Positions 1-10,444 of a DNA stretch of 64,000 bases are shown piece by piece. The first letter of the stretch is position 1; each line of letters starts with the position of its first letter. The notes under the pieces were generated by a model. That model searched no databases. It was given only the letters and a program-made list of their open reading frames with translations, and had not been told where the DNA came from. The position numbers and the translations under genes were made by a program. The stretch lies in assembly GCF_022605165.1 (NCBI RefSeq), contig NC_063069.1:4588001-4652000 (forward strand), written 5' to 3'. The DNA is from Purpureocillium takamizusanense (taxonomy: Eukaryota; Ascomycota; Sordariomycetes; Hypocreales; Ophiocordycipitaceae).

Positions 1-267
1 CCTCCTGGCGTAGAAAAACATTAATACCGTTGCCGCTGCGCATAGGCCGCAAGCCATTTACCAACGCGACCAAACTACTAGATACGTTCACTCTCGTTTT
101 GCTGCGCATCGGCCGCAGGCGCTGTGCCGCCTGTGCGGGAAAGCTACCAAACTACGATCACTGTCGCTTTCCCTTGTTAATGACCGCTTCTGCTCGCTGG
201 AACCGGAGCGCTAGTCGCGTGTACATGTCGATGCCCATAATGGCGGCTGTTGGCCGCGGTTAGTATC
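1..267. repeat. Imperfect tandem repeat at window edge
   Basis: An imperfect direct repeat is visible: ACCAAACTAC occurs at 69-78 and again at 146-155 (period about 77 nt), and GCTGCGCATxGGCCGCA occurs twice about 70 nt apart. No coding frame with family resemblance was seen. The rest of the stretch is probably the 3' flank of the neighbouring minus-strand gene. Confidence 0.4.
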
Positions 268-1027
268 TCAAAGTGCACTCAAAACCAATGCGGCGAGAGC
301 CATGGAGGGAAGGGGGGAAAGAAAAGAGGAGGAGGCTTTCTTACGAATAATGACAAACGGGAGATAGGTCCCGTAAAACAGAGAAGACTTCTTCTTGGCG
401 GACAGCTTCAGGAAGCTCATGCTCCACAGCTCGGCGCAACACGCGACGGAGCCCATGAACGTGAGGCAGCAGAAGACGACGGCGGCGAGCTCGACAAAGG
501 GGGTGGTGCGGCGCCAGAGGGAGGAGAGGCGCCAGACGAGGTAGACGGCGAGGGGCAGCTGGACGAGGAGCTCGACGTAGAGGAAGGCCTGGAGCCAGGG
601 GGAGTGCGGCGAGGCGGCGGGGGAGGCGCTGAAGAAGGGGTCGCTGGTGGCGCGGATGTACCTGCGCCGGATGGAGATGAGGAAGTGCAGCGGCGCCGAG
701 GAGCCCGCGTAGAGGGCCTTGGGGTAGAAGGCGACGAGGTCGAGGACTGGCGGGGGGGAGACGTCTGTTAGTATATGTAGATGGATGGAGCTGGGAGGTG
801 TTGAAGCAACACGCCGGTTGGGGGTTGGGAGTTGCGCAAGCGCACCGAAAAAGGAGAGATGTCCGGTGATGGATGAGGGAGAGATCATGTCACGGAAGGT
901 AATTGTGCTTGTTGGACGACTTACATATCATGCCCAGGAGCTGGATCGAGATGATGGCCAAGTACGCCCAGTCGCGGCGGTACTTGGACGACATGGCGAA
1001 GAGCGTGTCTGTCCACATGCACGTCAT
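268..1027 (-). CDS. TMEM97/EXPERA-like membrane protein, 2 exons
   Basis: Model: exon 1 1027-925, intron 924-747 (GTAAGT...CCAG), exon 2 746-268; about 193 aa. The splice joins LAIISIQLLGMI to FLDLVAFYP in phase, giving the family hallmark of a first membrane helix followed by an acidic L-D-x-x-x-FYP motif. Later parts, such as IRRRYIRATSDPFF, a W-L-Q-A-FLYVELLVQLPL helix and a C-terminal helix with AELW, also match the EXPERA fold (sigma-2 receptor/TMEM97, EBP-related). Members are ER/endosomal four-helix proteins tied to sterol and lipid handling; that role here is by family only. The ATG at 1027 has a second in-frame ATG at 1018, so the start is uncertain. A CTAG just upstream of 1027 could be an acceptor for an additional 5' exon. 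Confidence 0.75.
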
Positions 1028-1814
1028 CGGCTAGGGCGATGGTCAGTGGGAGGGGTTATCAGGCTACCAGGGATGCGACGATGGGCAACCCTGAATGGAG
1101 TTGAAGGAGGAGTTGATGGTGGTGGTACGAGGGTGGATGACAGACGGGGCGTTGACGAATTGCGAGATTGTGTGTGTGTGTCGACTGTGGAGTGAGTGAG
1201 ATCAACAGAGAAGAAAAAAAGAGAGTCCAGCAGGGGCTGCCGTCAATGGTGCTGGTTGGTCCCCCTGTAAGTCAATGGTGGTGGGCATTGATCTCCCTTT
1301 TGTATGAGTTTCTCAGGTTGTGAAGCATCAAGAAAGTCTGCCGACCTCTACTTTATTCATGACTTGTTCTACTCTTGTTTGCGCGGGTAGATCCTTTGTT
1401 CTCTAGCGATTCGCTCGCGCGACAGGGGCGTGCGGCCCTTGAAGCTTTTGAAGGGTCCCCCCTGCCCGCTGTGGGCGCGGCTGGATTGGCCGCTGAACGG
1501 GACGACCAGATGCTGAACTGTGCGGTTCCAAATAACTAACTACCTGCTGTCTTCGACAATGGGATGTATGCTGTACTGTATACATCTGACTGCGTTCAAG
1601 AAAAAAAAAAACTACCTTGGGGCTGGTTGGTATCATGCAAACATACAGGATCGTAGCACGCCAGCAACATACGCAAGGTACAGTAGCAGACGACCTCGCC
1701 GCCTGTCCATCCGACACTGGCTCCGTCTTATTTCTACTTGAACTGTTTCATCTGCTTATAGTACCAAGACTAGATGGAAGAAAGAGGCAGTAAAGTCAGC
1801 GTTGCCTAGTCTGC
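1028..1814. other. Intergenic region, no gene seen
   Basis: Upstream region of the TMEM97-like gene and 3' flank of the oxidoreductase. It holds a short (GT)n run near 1170 and purine-rich stretches near 1200-1230. Short open frames here lack family resemblance or codon character. Confidence 0.6.
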
Positions 1815-3209
1815 CTACAAATATGACGACTGAAGGTAGTGGAGGGGGCAAGATATTACGCTTTCGACGCCGGCACCCAGCGCCTTGACGCCCAGATACT
1901 TGACGATCCACGGAATGGCAACGTGCTTCGTCGGCACCTGCGCATCGTCGTCCGACACGTCGCGGTTGAGGATCGCGTCCCTCGGCAAGGACGGCCGCAG
2001 GATCGCCGGCCTGGCCAAGCCGACCAGGTCGCACGACCCTTGGGCAACGGCCGCTTCCATGCCGCGGCGCGTGCGAAAGCCGCCCGTCACCATGAGCGCC
2101 GTGTGCGGCAGCGCCTGTCGGATGGCCTTTGCAAACTCCAGGAAGAAGGCCTCGCGCGCGAGCGTCTTTTCGGACTTTTGGTGCTGCACCTCGGGTCCGT
2201 CGCCTACAAACTGCAGCCGAGTCATCATCAGCCAAATGCGAATCCCCCGGCTCACTTGTCGTTATCTCATCGGAGGTTGTCGTTGTTGTTATAGTTGTTG
2301 CAGGATGGGGAAAAATCGGGCTCAACGTACGACTGGATTCTCGTAGGACCCTCCGCTGACTTCGATAAAGTCCACGCCCGCGTTGGCAATGACCCTGGCC
2401 TGCGCGAGGACGTCCTGCAGCTCGCTCGACGACGCGGGATCCACGGCCGCCTGGTGGTCTACCGAGTTGAGCTTGACGCCGATGCAGAAGTCGGCCCGCG
2501 CCGCTGCCGTCGCGGCGCGCACTGCGCGGATAATGTCCACGACGATGGTGGCTCTCTCTGCCGCGCCGCCGCCGTACCTGTCGGTTCGAAGATTGGTCTT
2601 TGCGGACAAGAACTGCGCGAGCAGGTACCCGTGCGCGGCGTGAATCTGAATACCGTCAAAGCCCGCCTGCGACGCGATCCTCGCGGCGTTGGCGAACCTC
2701 TGCACCACGTCCTCAATGTCCCGCACCGTCATCTCGCGCGGCGTGCCAAAGACCAAGGCGGCTAGGGTCCTCTGCGTGAGGTTCGAGCCAAAGTCCATGG
2801 CGACGCTGCTCGGGGCCATGGTCTTTTCAAAGTACCCCCTCTTGCCTGCCCTGATGGGCGACTGCCGCCCGGGATGGTTGAGCTGCAAGATGGTCGGGGT
2901 ATCTCTGCTCCTGCACGTGTCGGCCAGCTTGCGGTACGCGGCGAGCGTCTTCGCCTCGTCTACGCGGGCCGTGTCTATGGCGAGGTCTTCGCGGGCGCCA
3001 AAGTAGCGCAGGTCGACTTGCACGGCGCCGGTCAACAACAGGCCCCATCCGCCGTCGGCCCAGGTGCGGTAGAGGCGGTGGAACTGGTCCGAGGTTGGCA
3101 GGCCGTCGCAGTCGGCGAGTTGCTCGGTGGTGGCCGCCTTGACGAGGCGGTTTCGCAGTGTGATGCCGCATGGTAGGGTTAAAGGGCTATCAAGATGTAA
3201 GTCGCCCAT
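1815..3209 (-). CDS. Old yellow enzyme-type NADH:flavin oxidoreductase, 2 exons
   Basis: Model: exon 1 3209-2331, intron 2330-2211 (GTACGT...CTGCAG, phase 0), exon 2 2210-1815; 424 aa, the usual length. This is an FMN-dependent TIM-barrel ene-reductase/NADH oxidase. Seen in sequence: N-terminal LPCGITLRNRLVKAATTEQLAD, barrel strand ILQLNHPGRQ (Q109), the H190-A-A-H193 substrate-binding pair in GFDGIQIHAAHGYLLAQFLS, and TNLRTDRYGG after it. Near the C-terminus TGGFRTRRGMEAAV and DLVGLARPAILRP match the phosphate-binding and final barrel segments. The intron sits in the SYENP region before KSEKTLAREAFFLEFA. Fungal members act in detoxification or secondary metabolism. No biosynthetic cluster surrounds it, so the substrate is unknown. 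Confidence 0.9.
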
Positions 3210-4093
3210 GGTGGTGTGGTTTCAAAGTGAATGCTATCGTTTACTAAAATGCGTTGCTGTAAAGCGTTATGCCAGCAGACTTTGCATGATGGGAGCAGTC
3301 ATATTTATCGCAACAACGACATCGGGTCAAAGCTGAGAATGAACGACCCATGAAACCGTCTGGCGGAGTTGGGATCCCGACTCGCGGTCTGTGACTCGCG
3401 CCTGAGACTCGCATTTACGTGCCATCATCAGCTCATAGATCATTCTCCATTTCTCATAGGACACCTGGTGGGACAGGCCAGGAAGTTAGTTCAGCACTCA
3501 ATATGAAAGCGACATATCCGAGTCGAAAATACCAATGCTCGCGGTCGAGTCTCTGGCAAGTGATCGGCGTGGATGAACAGACTACCCGATCCCAGCGAGG
3601 TCGGGGCACGAGTTGTGCCGCTTGAAACAGGCTGCACTGTGATATCGTGATGTTTTTTGCGGAGGTTTGTCGTCGTTGTCGTCGTGCGGCTGAGATTGAC
3701 GCTCAAAACTCCGCAACGCGGAGATTCCGGCATTGAGGTGCTGATTATCCTGCCGTACCCCGTTCCGTCTTGCCGGACACGACCTTGGTTCGTACTGGAC
3801 GCAATGCAGTGAAAAGAAGAATGACTACGTCTGGGGTTTACAAATGTGTGACTCTTTCCGCCTAGCTGAAGTGTCATCGTCGCCCGATACGCGGTTAATA
3901 AGACGGGGAGGCGCGGTACAAGATTCTGGTTTAGTGTAATTGTGTTCTCTGTAGCCTAGACAGGCAGCAGTTATCGTCAACATGAAGACGCCGCTGCTAC
4001 CCCGCCAACTCTCTCAACCACCAAACCATTCTCGTTGACTTCTACAGTACTGTAACACTGACGTTCATCCTCAGCGTTGCAATCCCCGTCGAC
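3210..4093. other. Divergent intergenic region
   Basis: Shared upstream region between the minus-strand oxidoreductase and the plus-strand arrestin-like gene. No convincing coding exon, repeat or RNA gene was seen. Confidence 0.55.
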
Positions 4094-4726
4094 ATGCCTC
4101 TTACAAAAGCCTTTGCTACCAAAGGTCTCGCCATCTACGTCGACAACCCGCAGTCCGCGTACAAGCCCGGGGATACCATCACTGGCCGCGTTGCCCGCCA
4201 GGTCCCTATGGCCGTCGGTGCTGACCACGTCAGCATCACCATACACCTACACGGTTGCGCCTTTGCAAAACTCGTGGAATGGAGCGATCACACCGGCGAA
4301 AGCCAGAGGAGTTTTCACTGCGCGTTTCCTCCGCTTGCATCAGCCGACACGCTTGTCCAGCTACACGACGGGCCTCTGCATATCCCACGGACCGTCGACG
4401 GATTGTCAATAGACCAGATCGACGTTAAGAGACAGCGGGATCAAACCGTTGGCCAGTCGTGGCCATTTGCGATTACGATACCACGGCAGACGGCAGCGGG
4501 GGCTGTCGAGAAGAGCAGGGCCGGCATTGCATTCTTTGTTCCCGTGGACAAGGACGGTCACGTCCCCGCGCACCCGCTACCGGCGAGCACCTACCGTGAG
4601 CGAACGGAGTCGGGCCCGGGAGAGTTCAAGAGTGGCTTCATCGAGTATTTCCTGAAGGCGACATTGACCGCGGCCCACGGTGGCAGTGGCTCAGAGGCCA
4701 TTCACCTCGTAACAATTGGAACGTGA
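4094..4726 (+). CDS. Short arrestin N-domain-like protein (probably truncated)
   Basis: Single open frame of 210 aa. It begins with KGLAIYVDNPQSAYKPGDTITGRVA, the first beta strands of a fungal arrestin N-domain (the membrane-trafficking adaptor fold). It continues with VSITIHLHGCAFAKLVEW, an H-IPRTVDG segment, SWPFAITIP and GFIEYFLKATL, which normally precedes the hinge to the arrestin C-domain. The frame stops 17 codons later, and only 147 nt separate it from the next gene, so the C-domain is absent. Full-length fungal arrestin-like proteins are usually about 400 aa or more. It could be a truncated relic, a genuine one-domain protein, or a gene with an unrecognised 3' intron (GTGAGG lies at the stop). 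No PY motif was seen. Function not assigned beyond the fold. Confidence 0.6.
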   Translation: MPLTKAFATKGLAIYVDNPQSAYKPGDTITGRVARQVPMAVGADHVSITIHLHGCAFAKLVEWSDHTGESQRSFHCAFPPLASADTLVQLHDGPLHIPRTVDGLSIDQIDVKRQRDQTVGQSWPFAITIPRQTAAGAVEKSRAGIAFFVPVDKDGHVPAHPLPASTYRERTESGPGEFKSGFIEYFLKATLTAAHGGSGSEAIHLVTIGT

Positions 4727-4873
4727 GGTTGGCACCCTGGACTTGGTCGAATTATTGCGAGGATACCACACGTGTCGAAGGTCTTGACCGCGCGCAAATG
4801 CTCGCCATCCACATGTTTCAACTTGGACCACAAATGGAAGTACTTGCGGTCGTAGAGCTAAGGCTACCATTCC

Positions 4874-5380
4874 TCAACAGTGAAAATCCACCATGACTGT
4901 GTCTTCCCAAGCGGCGTTTCTGGCGGTCAAATACACTCTCGAGGGTATAAAGCTATCCTTGATCCCAACCTTGTCGCGAAACTCATCCAACGCCACGCCC
5001 CAGACGGCACCTACTCCGCGATTATGGATCGCGGTAACGCCGTTTGGGAAACTAGCTATGAAATGGGTAACCTCGGACGTCTCGTGCTGGCCGTCCTTCT
5101 TCATCTGCTCGTCCACCACGGCGGCGAGAGTGTCGCAGGCGTTGGGCGTGAAGGGAGTCGGCGCGGGCAGGCACGAGAATGGCGAGGTCGGTCGCATGAA
5201 TGTGACGCAGCAGTGGTCCGCGACCCCGGCCTTGGAGCAGCGGTCGGAGACCTCAAAGTAGGTGTACGAGTCGTATTGGCCGCTGCTGAGGTCGTAGGGA
5301 CAGTCGAAGACGGACAGCTGCGCCCAGGCGACGCCCAGGAGCAGCGAGAGGAGTGCGAGGACGGTGGCAAAGGCAAACAT
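4874..5380 (-). CDS. Small secreted protein, 168 aa, unknown family
   Basis: Intronless frame with a clear signal peptide: residues 1-20, MFAFATVLALLSLLLGVAWA, then QLSVFDC. The mature part has Cys at 27, 48, 57, 58, 70, 82 and 168. A CC pair and a C-terminal last-residue Cys are unusual, and the odd total leaves one unpaired or a dimer bond. The C-terminal half is Cys-free (HETSEVTHFIASFPNG; VGAVWGVALDEFRDKVG). I do not recognise the family. Features fit a fungal secreted protein or candidate effector, but no function can be given. It faces the arrestin-like gene tail-to-tail at a 147-nt distance. The antisense open frame at 4880-5401 looks like a shadow. Confidence 0.7.
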   Translation of the reverse strand: MFAFATVLALLSLLLGVAWAQLSVFDCPYDLSSGQYDSYTYFEVSDRCSKAGVADHCCVTFMRPTSPFSCLPAPTPFTPNACDTLAAVVDEQMKKDGQHETSEVTHFIASFPNGVTAIHNRGVGAVWGVALDEFRDKVGIKDSFIPSRVYLTARNAAWEDTVMVDFHC

Positions 5381-8300
5381 GGTGTCGGACTGTCGACGTG
5401 ACGCGGGTTGAAGATCACTACATGAAAGATCACTACAACATGAAAGGATGACGCATTGTAGGGCTGTGTTTTGCTTGCAAGTTTATATTCATGGGCCGAA
5501 GTTATGCCCTCGTCACGGTCTGCTCTTGCGGTGAATCATGCTCGAATAGTTCCTGGAGTCGAGACCAGACGTCGTACGATGGTCAGGTTAAGCATCATGG
5601 GCGACTCGGCTTTTGGCTCTATCCGCCAGTCCGAAGAGTTGGTCACGGCAGAGCTCTCTAGGCTCGACGCTGCACAACGTCGACTCGACAGCGACCCTTC
5701 AAACGCTGTCGAAATGCGAACAAGCTGCGACGACACGACTTCCCCAGATTGCAACCCCAGGATTTCGATGCACTGGGGTTCTTATTAGCCCCGCAACTAA
5801 ATATAGCGAGCGTCTCCATCTCCATGTTCGCAACCCCAGGTTGGCGGGTTGCATCACCAACACCAAGACATGGAGCAACCATTAAAGAGTGTAGTTAACC
5901 TATTGTCTTGAAGACCCACGCGCGGGTCCTATATATGATGACTTTGAGTGAGGGCAATTTCGTGCCGGCGCCCCCATCCTAGATGTGAGTGGTCAAGGCG
6001 CAAATATAGCTCAGGGTCATTCAGGTACAAGACTGTGGGAAATTCTGTGTGGCAGAGCGCCATGTCTTGTCTGAGCACCGTGGCTTTTACAGTGCCGGCC
6101 AACCTTGACTGCACATCATCGCCATGGCGACACTGCTTTGAAGGGGGCAGCGGAGCGGATCGTTGGACTTGATGAATGGCACATCATGTGGTCTTGCGTG
6201 TGTGCGTGCACACGCAACGACAATTGAAGTATTCTCCACACGCAGTTTCACTTCGCGATTGAATCTAGTATTGATCTTGAAGCACAAACCCATGAGTTTG
6301 TCGTCTGTACAGTACAGGAGGGCTTGACACGTGTAATGGGAGGCCCGGCTAAAGAAGGGGAAGCATCTCTCGTCCTCAACGCACGCGTGTCAAGTGAGCC
6401 AGCTAACTAGGACTCTCCCCACGATCTCGCAAGTTGATGGGCCTGAAGGCAAGCCATCGGATGTTGCTGCTCAACCTAATTGACCGCTACGTACAGTATA
6501 CCAGGACTGTTCCGGCATACACGGCGAGTCTGAGGCTGCCTGACAGAAGACTTGCCATGAACTTGCATCTGTCATTCGCTGCAAGTACGAGGGCACTCGG
6601 TCATATTGCCTTGGCTTACAGGTACCAGAACATCGCCGGCTAGCCTCATCGTACGAGAGCGATGTTCGGTGTACGCCGGCCTGTCGAGCTGACCACCACA
6701 ACAGTCCAGACCTGTCGGTGTTTCGTTGGTTCGCAACTTAGGCAAAAATCGCCATCATGCATCGTGCTCCGAGCGCCGCTCCAGGGCCTCGTCATCAGCA
6801 TCGGGTCCTCCGGCTCGTCGCTCAGCTCCCCCGAGCCGATGCCGTTTTCGGCTCAGTTTATAATGGCACGAAGCTGTTTACAGAGAGAATATGCAACGAC
6901 ACACAAGCAGTTTTTCGATGGCTCTAAGCGATTTCTTGTTGGGTCGGGGTCCGCGCGGTGACGCGGCAGCACAGCGCACAAGCCATGCGGTACCAACGTG
7001 GGCGCTATCGATTGAGGCCTTCACTCGCAGGGGCAAGGAAAGGGCTCCTGCGATCAATCGCACACTGCCTGGTGTTGAGAACCACTCACACGGAAACTGG
7101 CTGGCTGGGCAGAGAGCCGGCGCGGCACCATGACCCAAGTATTGGTGGTCGTACCAAACAAACAAAAGCACGCATGTACGTTGGGCAAAGCGGAGTTGAG
7201 CACTGTGCTCGGAGGGATGCGGGCGCTGAATTGCTCAACGGATAACGGGTCGCACGCTCGGGGCTGTAGACCGCATCGGATATCTGCGGGTCGTCGGAGA
7301 CGCCGGAAGGAAAGATGGTTCCGGGGACTTGGCCATTATTTGGCTTTGGCTGTGAGGTGCTACTTGGGAACATAGAACAACATGGCGTTGTCGAGCCAGG
7401 ACGGCGAGCTCTGGGCCTTTGCTCTCGTTTCGTGTGTTGGCCCCAGCGGTGAAAAGGGCCCGTCCCTCAATGGTTAGGGTCAAGACTCAAGAGCAACTCG
7501 GAAACCTTGTCCTTTGCAGCAACTCTACAACCAGACATGCACACCAACGAGGAGATTGTTGCCAAACCCCGAAGTCAAGCAATCTTCAGTCAGACGCCCA
7601 AAGTCGCTGAGCACATTGTCCTCAGCCACCCATTGTCATTACATACTTGGTTTGGCGCAGGCAGGCACCAGACCAGACATTCGTCAGCCCAAACAAGCGT
7701 AACAACTGAGTTGCGGCTGAGGCCCAGCCCATCCCGCTCTAGGCGCCCCTGGGCGTCCAGGGGCATCAAGGTCCCCTTTCCTGAAAAGGAAACCTCTTGA
7801 GTCTCGACTCTGAATTGTGAGGCCAATTGGAGGCCTTGCCGTATGCCACCTCATCCACGCCGACGGGGAGGCTGCGGTAGGGCAGATGTGACCACCCCTC
7901 CAGCAATAGTTGCCTGGGCTAAAGGCTTCAGCTTTCCTGAGCGCACGCCAGCCCTGCCGGGCACACCCAAAACGAGATTCGTCGGTCAACCTAGAGCAGC
8001 CACAATCAATATATTGCCCCATTTGGGGCCTCCACTCTTACCACGCTCGGTGCCAGACTGGCGGTGCGATCGCGCGCGAACCATCAAACAAAATCAGTAT
8101 TGCACCTTGACACGGCAGTGCTCAACTTGCTGTGTTGGCAGGGCGCGTAGGGCAGGGCTCGCTCGTCACCACGATAGCTTCGTGGGACTTCCAGCCGCAA
8201 CCGAGCCCCATGCAAGTGAAGATTAGTGCAGACAACTCAAAGCATCGTAGGTTAAATCATGGGAGATTCAGCTCGGCCGACCGAGTCTGTATAAGAAGGA

Positions 8301-8444
8301 TGGGAATATCCCCAATGGCCAAAGATCGAACCAGACAATCATCCCGCAAGAGTCAAGTTTCCTAAACACCGAGACCTACCCTCAAGACTTCAGCTGCCTC
8401 CCCCCCCCCCCCCAAGAGTCGATTTATCAACCTCATCATCCAAA
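5381..8444. other. 3 kb intergenic stretch, no gene recognised
   Basis: Many short overlapping open frames on both strands, none with family motifs, signal peptide or splice-consistent extension. A degenerate mobile element is possible but no terminal repeats or transposase motifs were seen. A 14-nt C run lies at about 8400-8413, just ahead of the next gene's start. Confidence 0.5.
8290..8295 (+). promoter_or_regulatory. TATA-like box of the PAN-like secreted protein gene
   Basis: TATAAG about 155 nt upstream of the ATG at 8445, followed by a C/CT-rich leader typical of fungal core promoters. Assignment by position and sequence only. Confidence 0.4.
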
Positions 8445-9487
8445 ATGCAAGTCAAGAGTCTCGCCCTCTTCGCGGTCAGCGCCGCTGCCGCTGCCCTCCC
8501 CGCCGAGTCGGAGCCTTACTACGACGAGAACACCAACACTCTGTCCGAGCGTTCGGTCAAGAACGGCATCTTTGGTCGCACCACTCCTCAGGGCCAGGTT
8601 TGCAACGCCGACAACGCCCTCCGCAACTTGCGCGACGCGCGCTACAGCGTCAGCGCCAGTGCCTTCTGCTCGACCTGGATTCAGTCGACGGTCACGGACA
8701 CGGCGTACGCCGTCGCCACGGGCTACGACACAGCCACCGTTACCCCCGAGGCTGCCACCATTACGGATCACGCTGTCGTGTAAGTCCAACCAGGTCTCGC
8801 GAAAACCCTTCACGCAACATGAAAAGCTGAATGTGTCTGACAAAACTGAAAAAGGCCCGCTACTGTTACGACGGGCACAGACACCATCACGGTTTACACC
8901 ACGATCCCCCCGGCCGGCCCCTACAAGCGTGGCCAGGGCGCCTACCCGCCGTGGCTATCCGCCAGCTATCCTGTTGAGCGTGTGAGCAGTGCCTGCTCCT
9001 GCTTCATCTCGGCGCCTTCGCCTGCGATCCACCAGACCGTTACCCTCACCACGTCGACTCAGACTCTCACCAACACGGTAAGCTCTCTTCTCCGCACGTG
9101 TGCAAGCCGATCGAACCCCCATCAGAAAGCTGACCCACCGCTCATCAGGTGACGGCCGAGACGCCCACCACGACCATCACCGAGACCTCGACCAGCACCA
9201 CCAACGTTGCCGCCACGGCCACCTCCGTCGTTACCCGCCGCTGCGGCGTCGTCGGGTGCGGCAAGATCACGTCCATCATCGAGGCCAGTCTCCAGTACAA
9301 GACGCTCGCCGATTGCAAGGCCCGCTGCCTGGCCGTGCCCAGCTGCAAGGCCTACTCCTTCGGCGGTCCCGGCACGCCCGTCTGCACGCTCGGCAAGGTC
9401 CCCGCCAAGGACTTTTACTCTGAACTCAGCCCTCTTTTCCCTCAGTGCAAGGTGACGAAGCTGTATGACGCGACTTGTGGGCAGTAA
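8445..9487 (+). CDS. Secreted protein with Thr-rich stalk and Cys-rich (PAN/Apple-like) C-terminus, 3 exons
   Basis: Model: exons 8445-8779, 8855-9077 and 9149-9487; introns of 75 and 71 nt, both GTAAG...AG and in phase; 298 aa. N-terminal signal peptide (MQVKSLALFAVSAAAAALPA) followed by an acidic propeptide-like stretch. The middle is Thr/Val-rich (DTAYAVATGYDTATVTPEAA; TVTLTTSTQTLTNT; TPTTTITETSTSTT), a likely O-glycosylated stalk. The C-terminus has paired cysteines in RRCGVVGCGK and CKARCLAVPSCKAYSFGG, then C-terminal CKVTKLYDATCGQ, with the spacing of PAN/Apple-like fungal proteins. It is probably an extracellular or wall-associated protein. No catalytic motif. PAN assignment is by pattern and moderately sure; exon structure is well supported by phase. 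Confidence 0.8.
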
Positions 9488-10444
9488 TTTTTTTTCTTCT
9501 TCTCAAGTCGCTCGCATTGACGCAAGAGCTGGGTCTGGGCGTCCGCCGCAGAGTCTCGGGAAGGGCAGGCAACGACACGTCAACGCATATAATATGCAAT
9601 CGTGAAAATTCTGTTGGCGATCAGGTTACGAGCATACACGAAACTAGACCTGTATGTATGTGATGGCATAGCGAATATAGTAGATAATATTTATCAGACG
9701 TTCATTGCAATGACCAACCGCAACGCCCATATTATGGTTCAAGCGCTTTTCTGCCTCGCAGCTCCACCGGCATATCCGAGGCAGGCAGTCAAGCCAGATT
9801 GCGGCCATGTTTCATGTGGCACGTCCGATCGTGTTGGCCAGGGCGCAGAAAGCATCGCGCCTCAGACACCGCACGGTGCAGTTGGAGGCTTGAGGGCCAG
9901 ACCCCGAACGCGCGAACACTGACAACCGCCTTGCGAGTTGCGCAACGACGAGGCAAATTCCTGACGTACGGTGACATCAGGGCTATGAGATCAGATCTCA
10001 ATCGACTTCGTGCGGCAGACACGTTGAGCGTCTGGGGGAGTTCCTTTGACGATCATGACGTAGAGAGCTGTGTATCTACCTGCAATAGTCGCCCTCGAAT
10101 TTTTTTGTTCTCTTCCAGTCAAGCGCCATGAGGCGTTCCCTGTGCATCGCCTGCGTCTCAGACGCAGTGTCAACCGTTGAATGAGTCAGTTGTTGGTGAG
10201 AACGGGCCTTGGGTTGGTCTCTGCACGTCTGATCAATGCCCGCATATGTCACAGGCGATTGACAGCCGTCGCCAGACGATTTTGCATTCAGATGCCAGAG
10301 AATTTCCTATAAAGGATGCGGCCCACCGCGTTTTGCGATTGTCTTTCGCTGAGATATCTGCATCGATCATTCAGCACACATTGAACCATCTCAAGTCTTA
10401 CTTTCTACGACTTCAAGAACATCCAGCCCTCAGGCCACGACATC
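9488..10444. other. Intergenic region upstream of repeat peptide gene
   Basis: 3' flank of the PAN-like gene and promoter region of the repeat precursor. A TATA box lies near 10308. No additional gene, repeat or RNA was seen. Confidence 0.6.
10308..10315 (+). promoter_or_regulatory. TATA box of repeat peptide gene
   Basis: TATAAAGG about 130 nt before the ATG at 10445, followed by a CT-rich leader. Position and sequence fit a regulated fungal core promoter. Confidence 0.45.
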
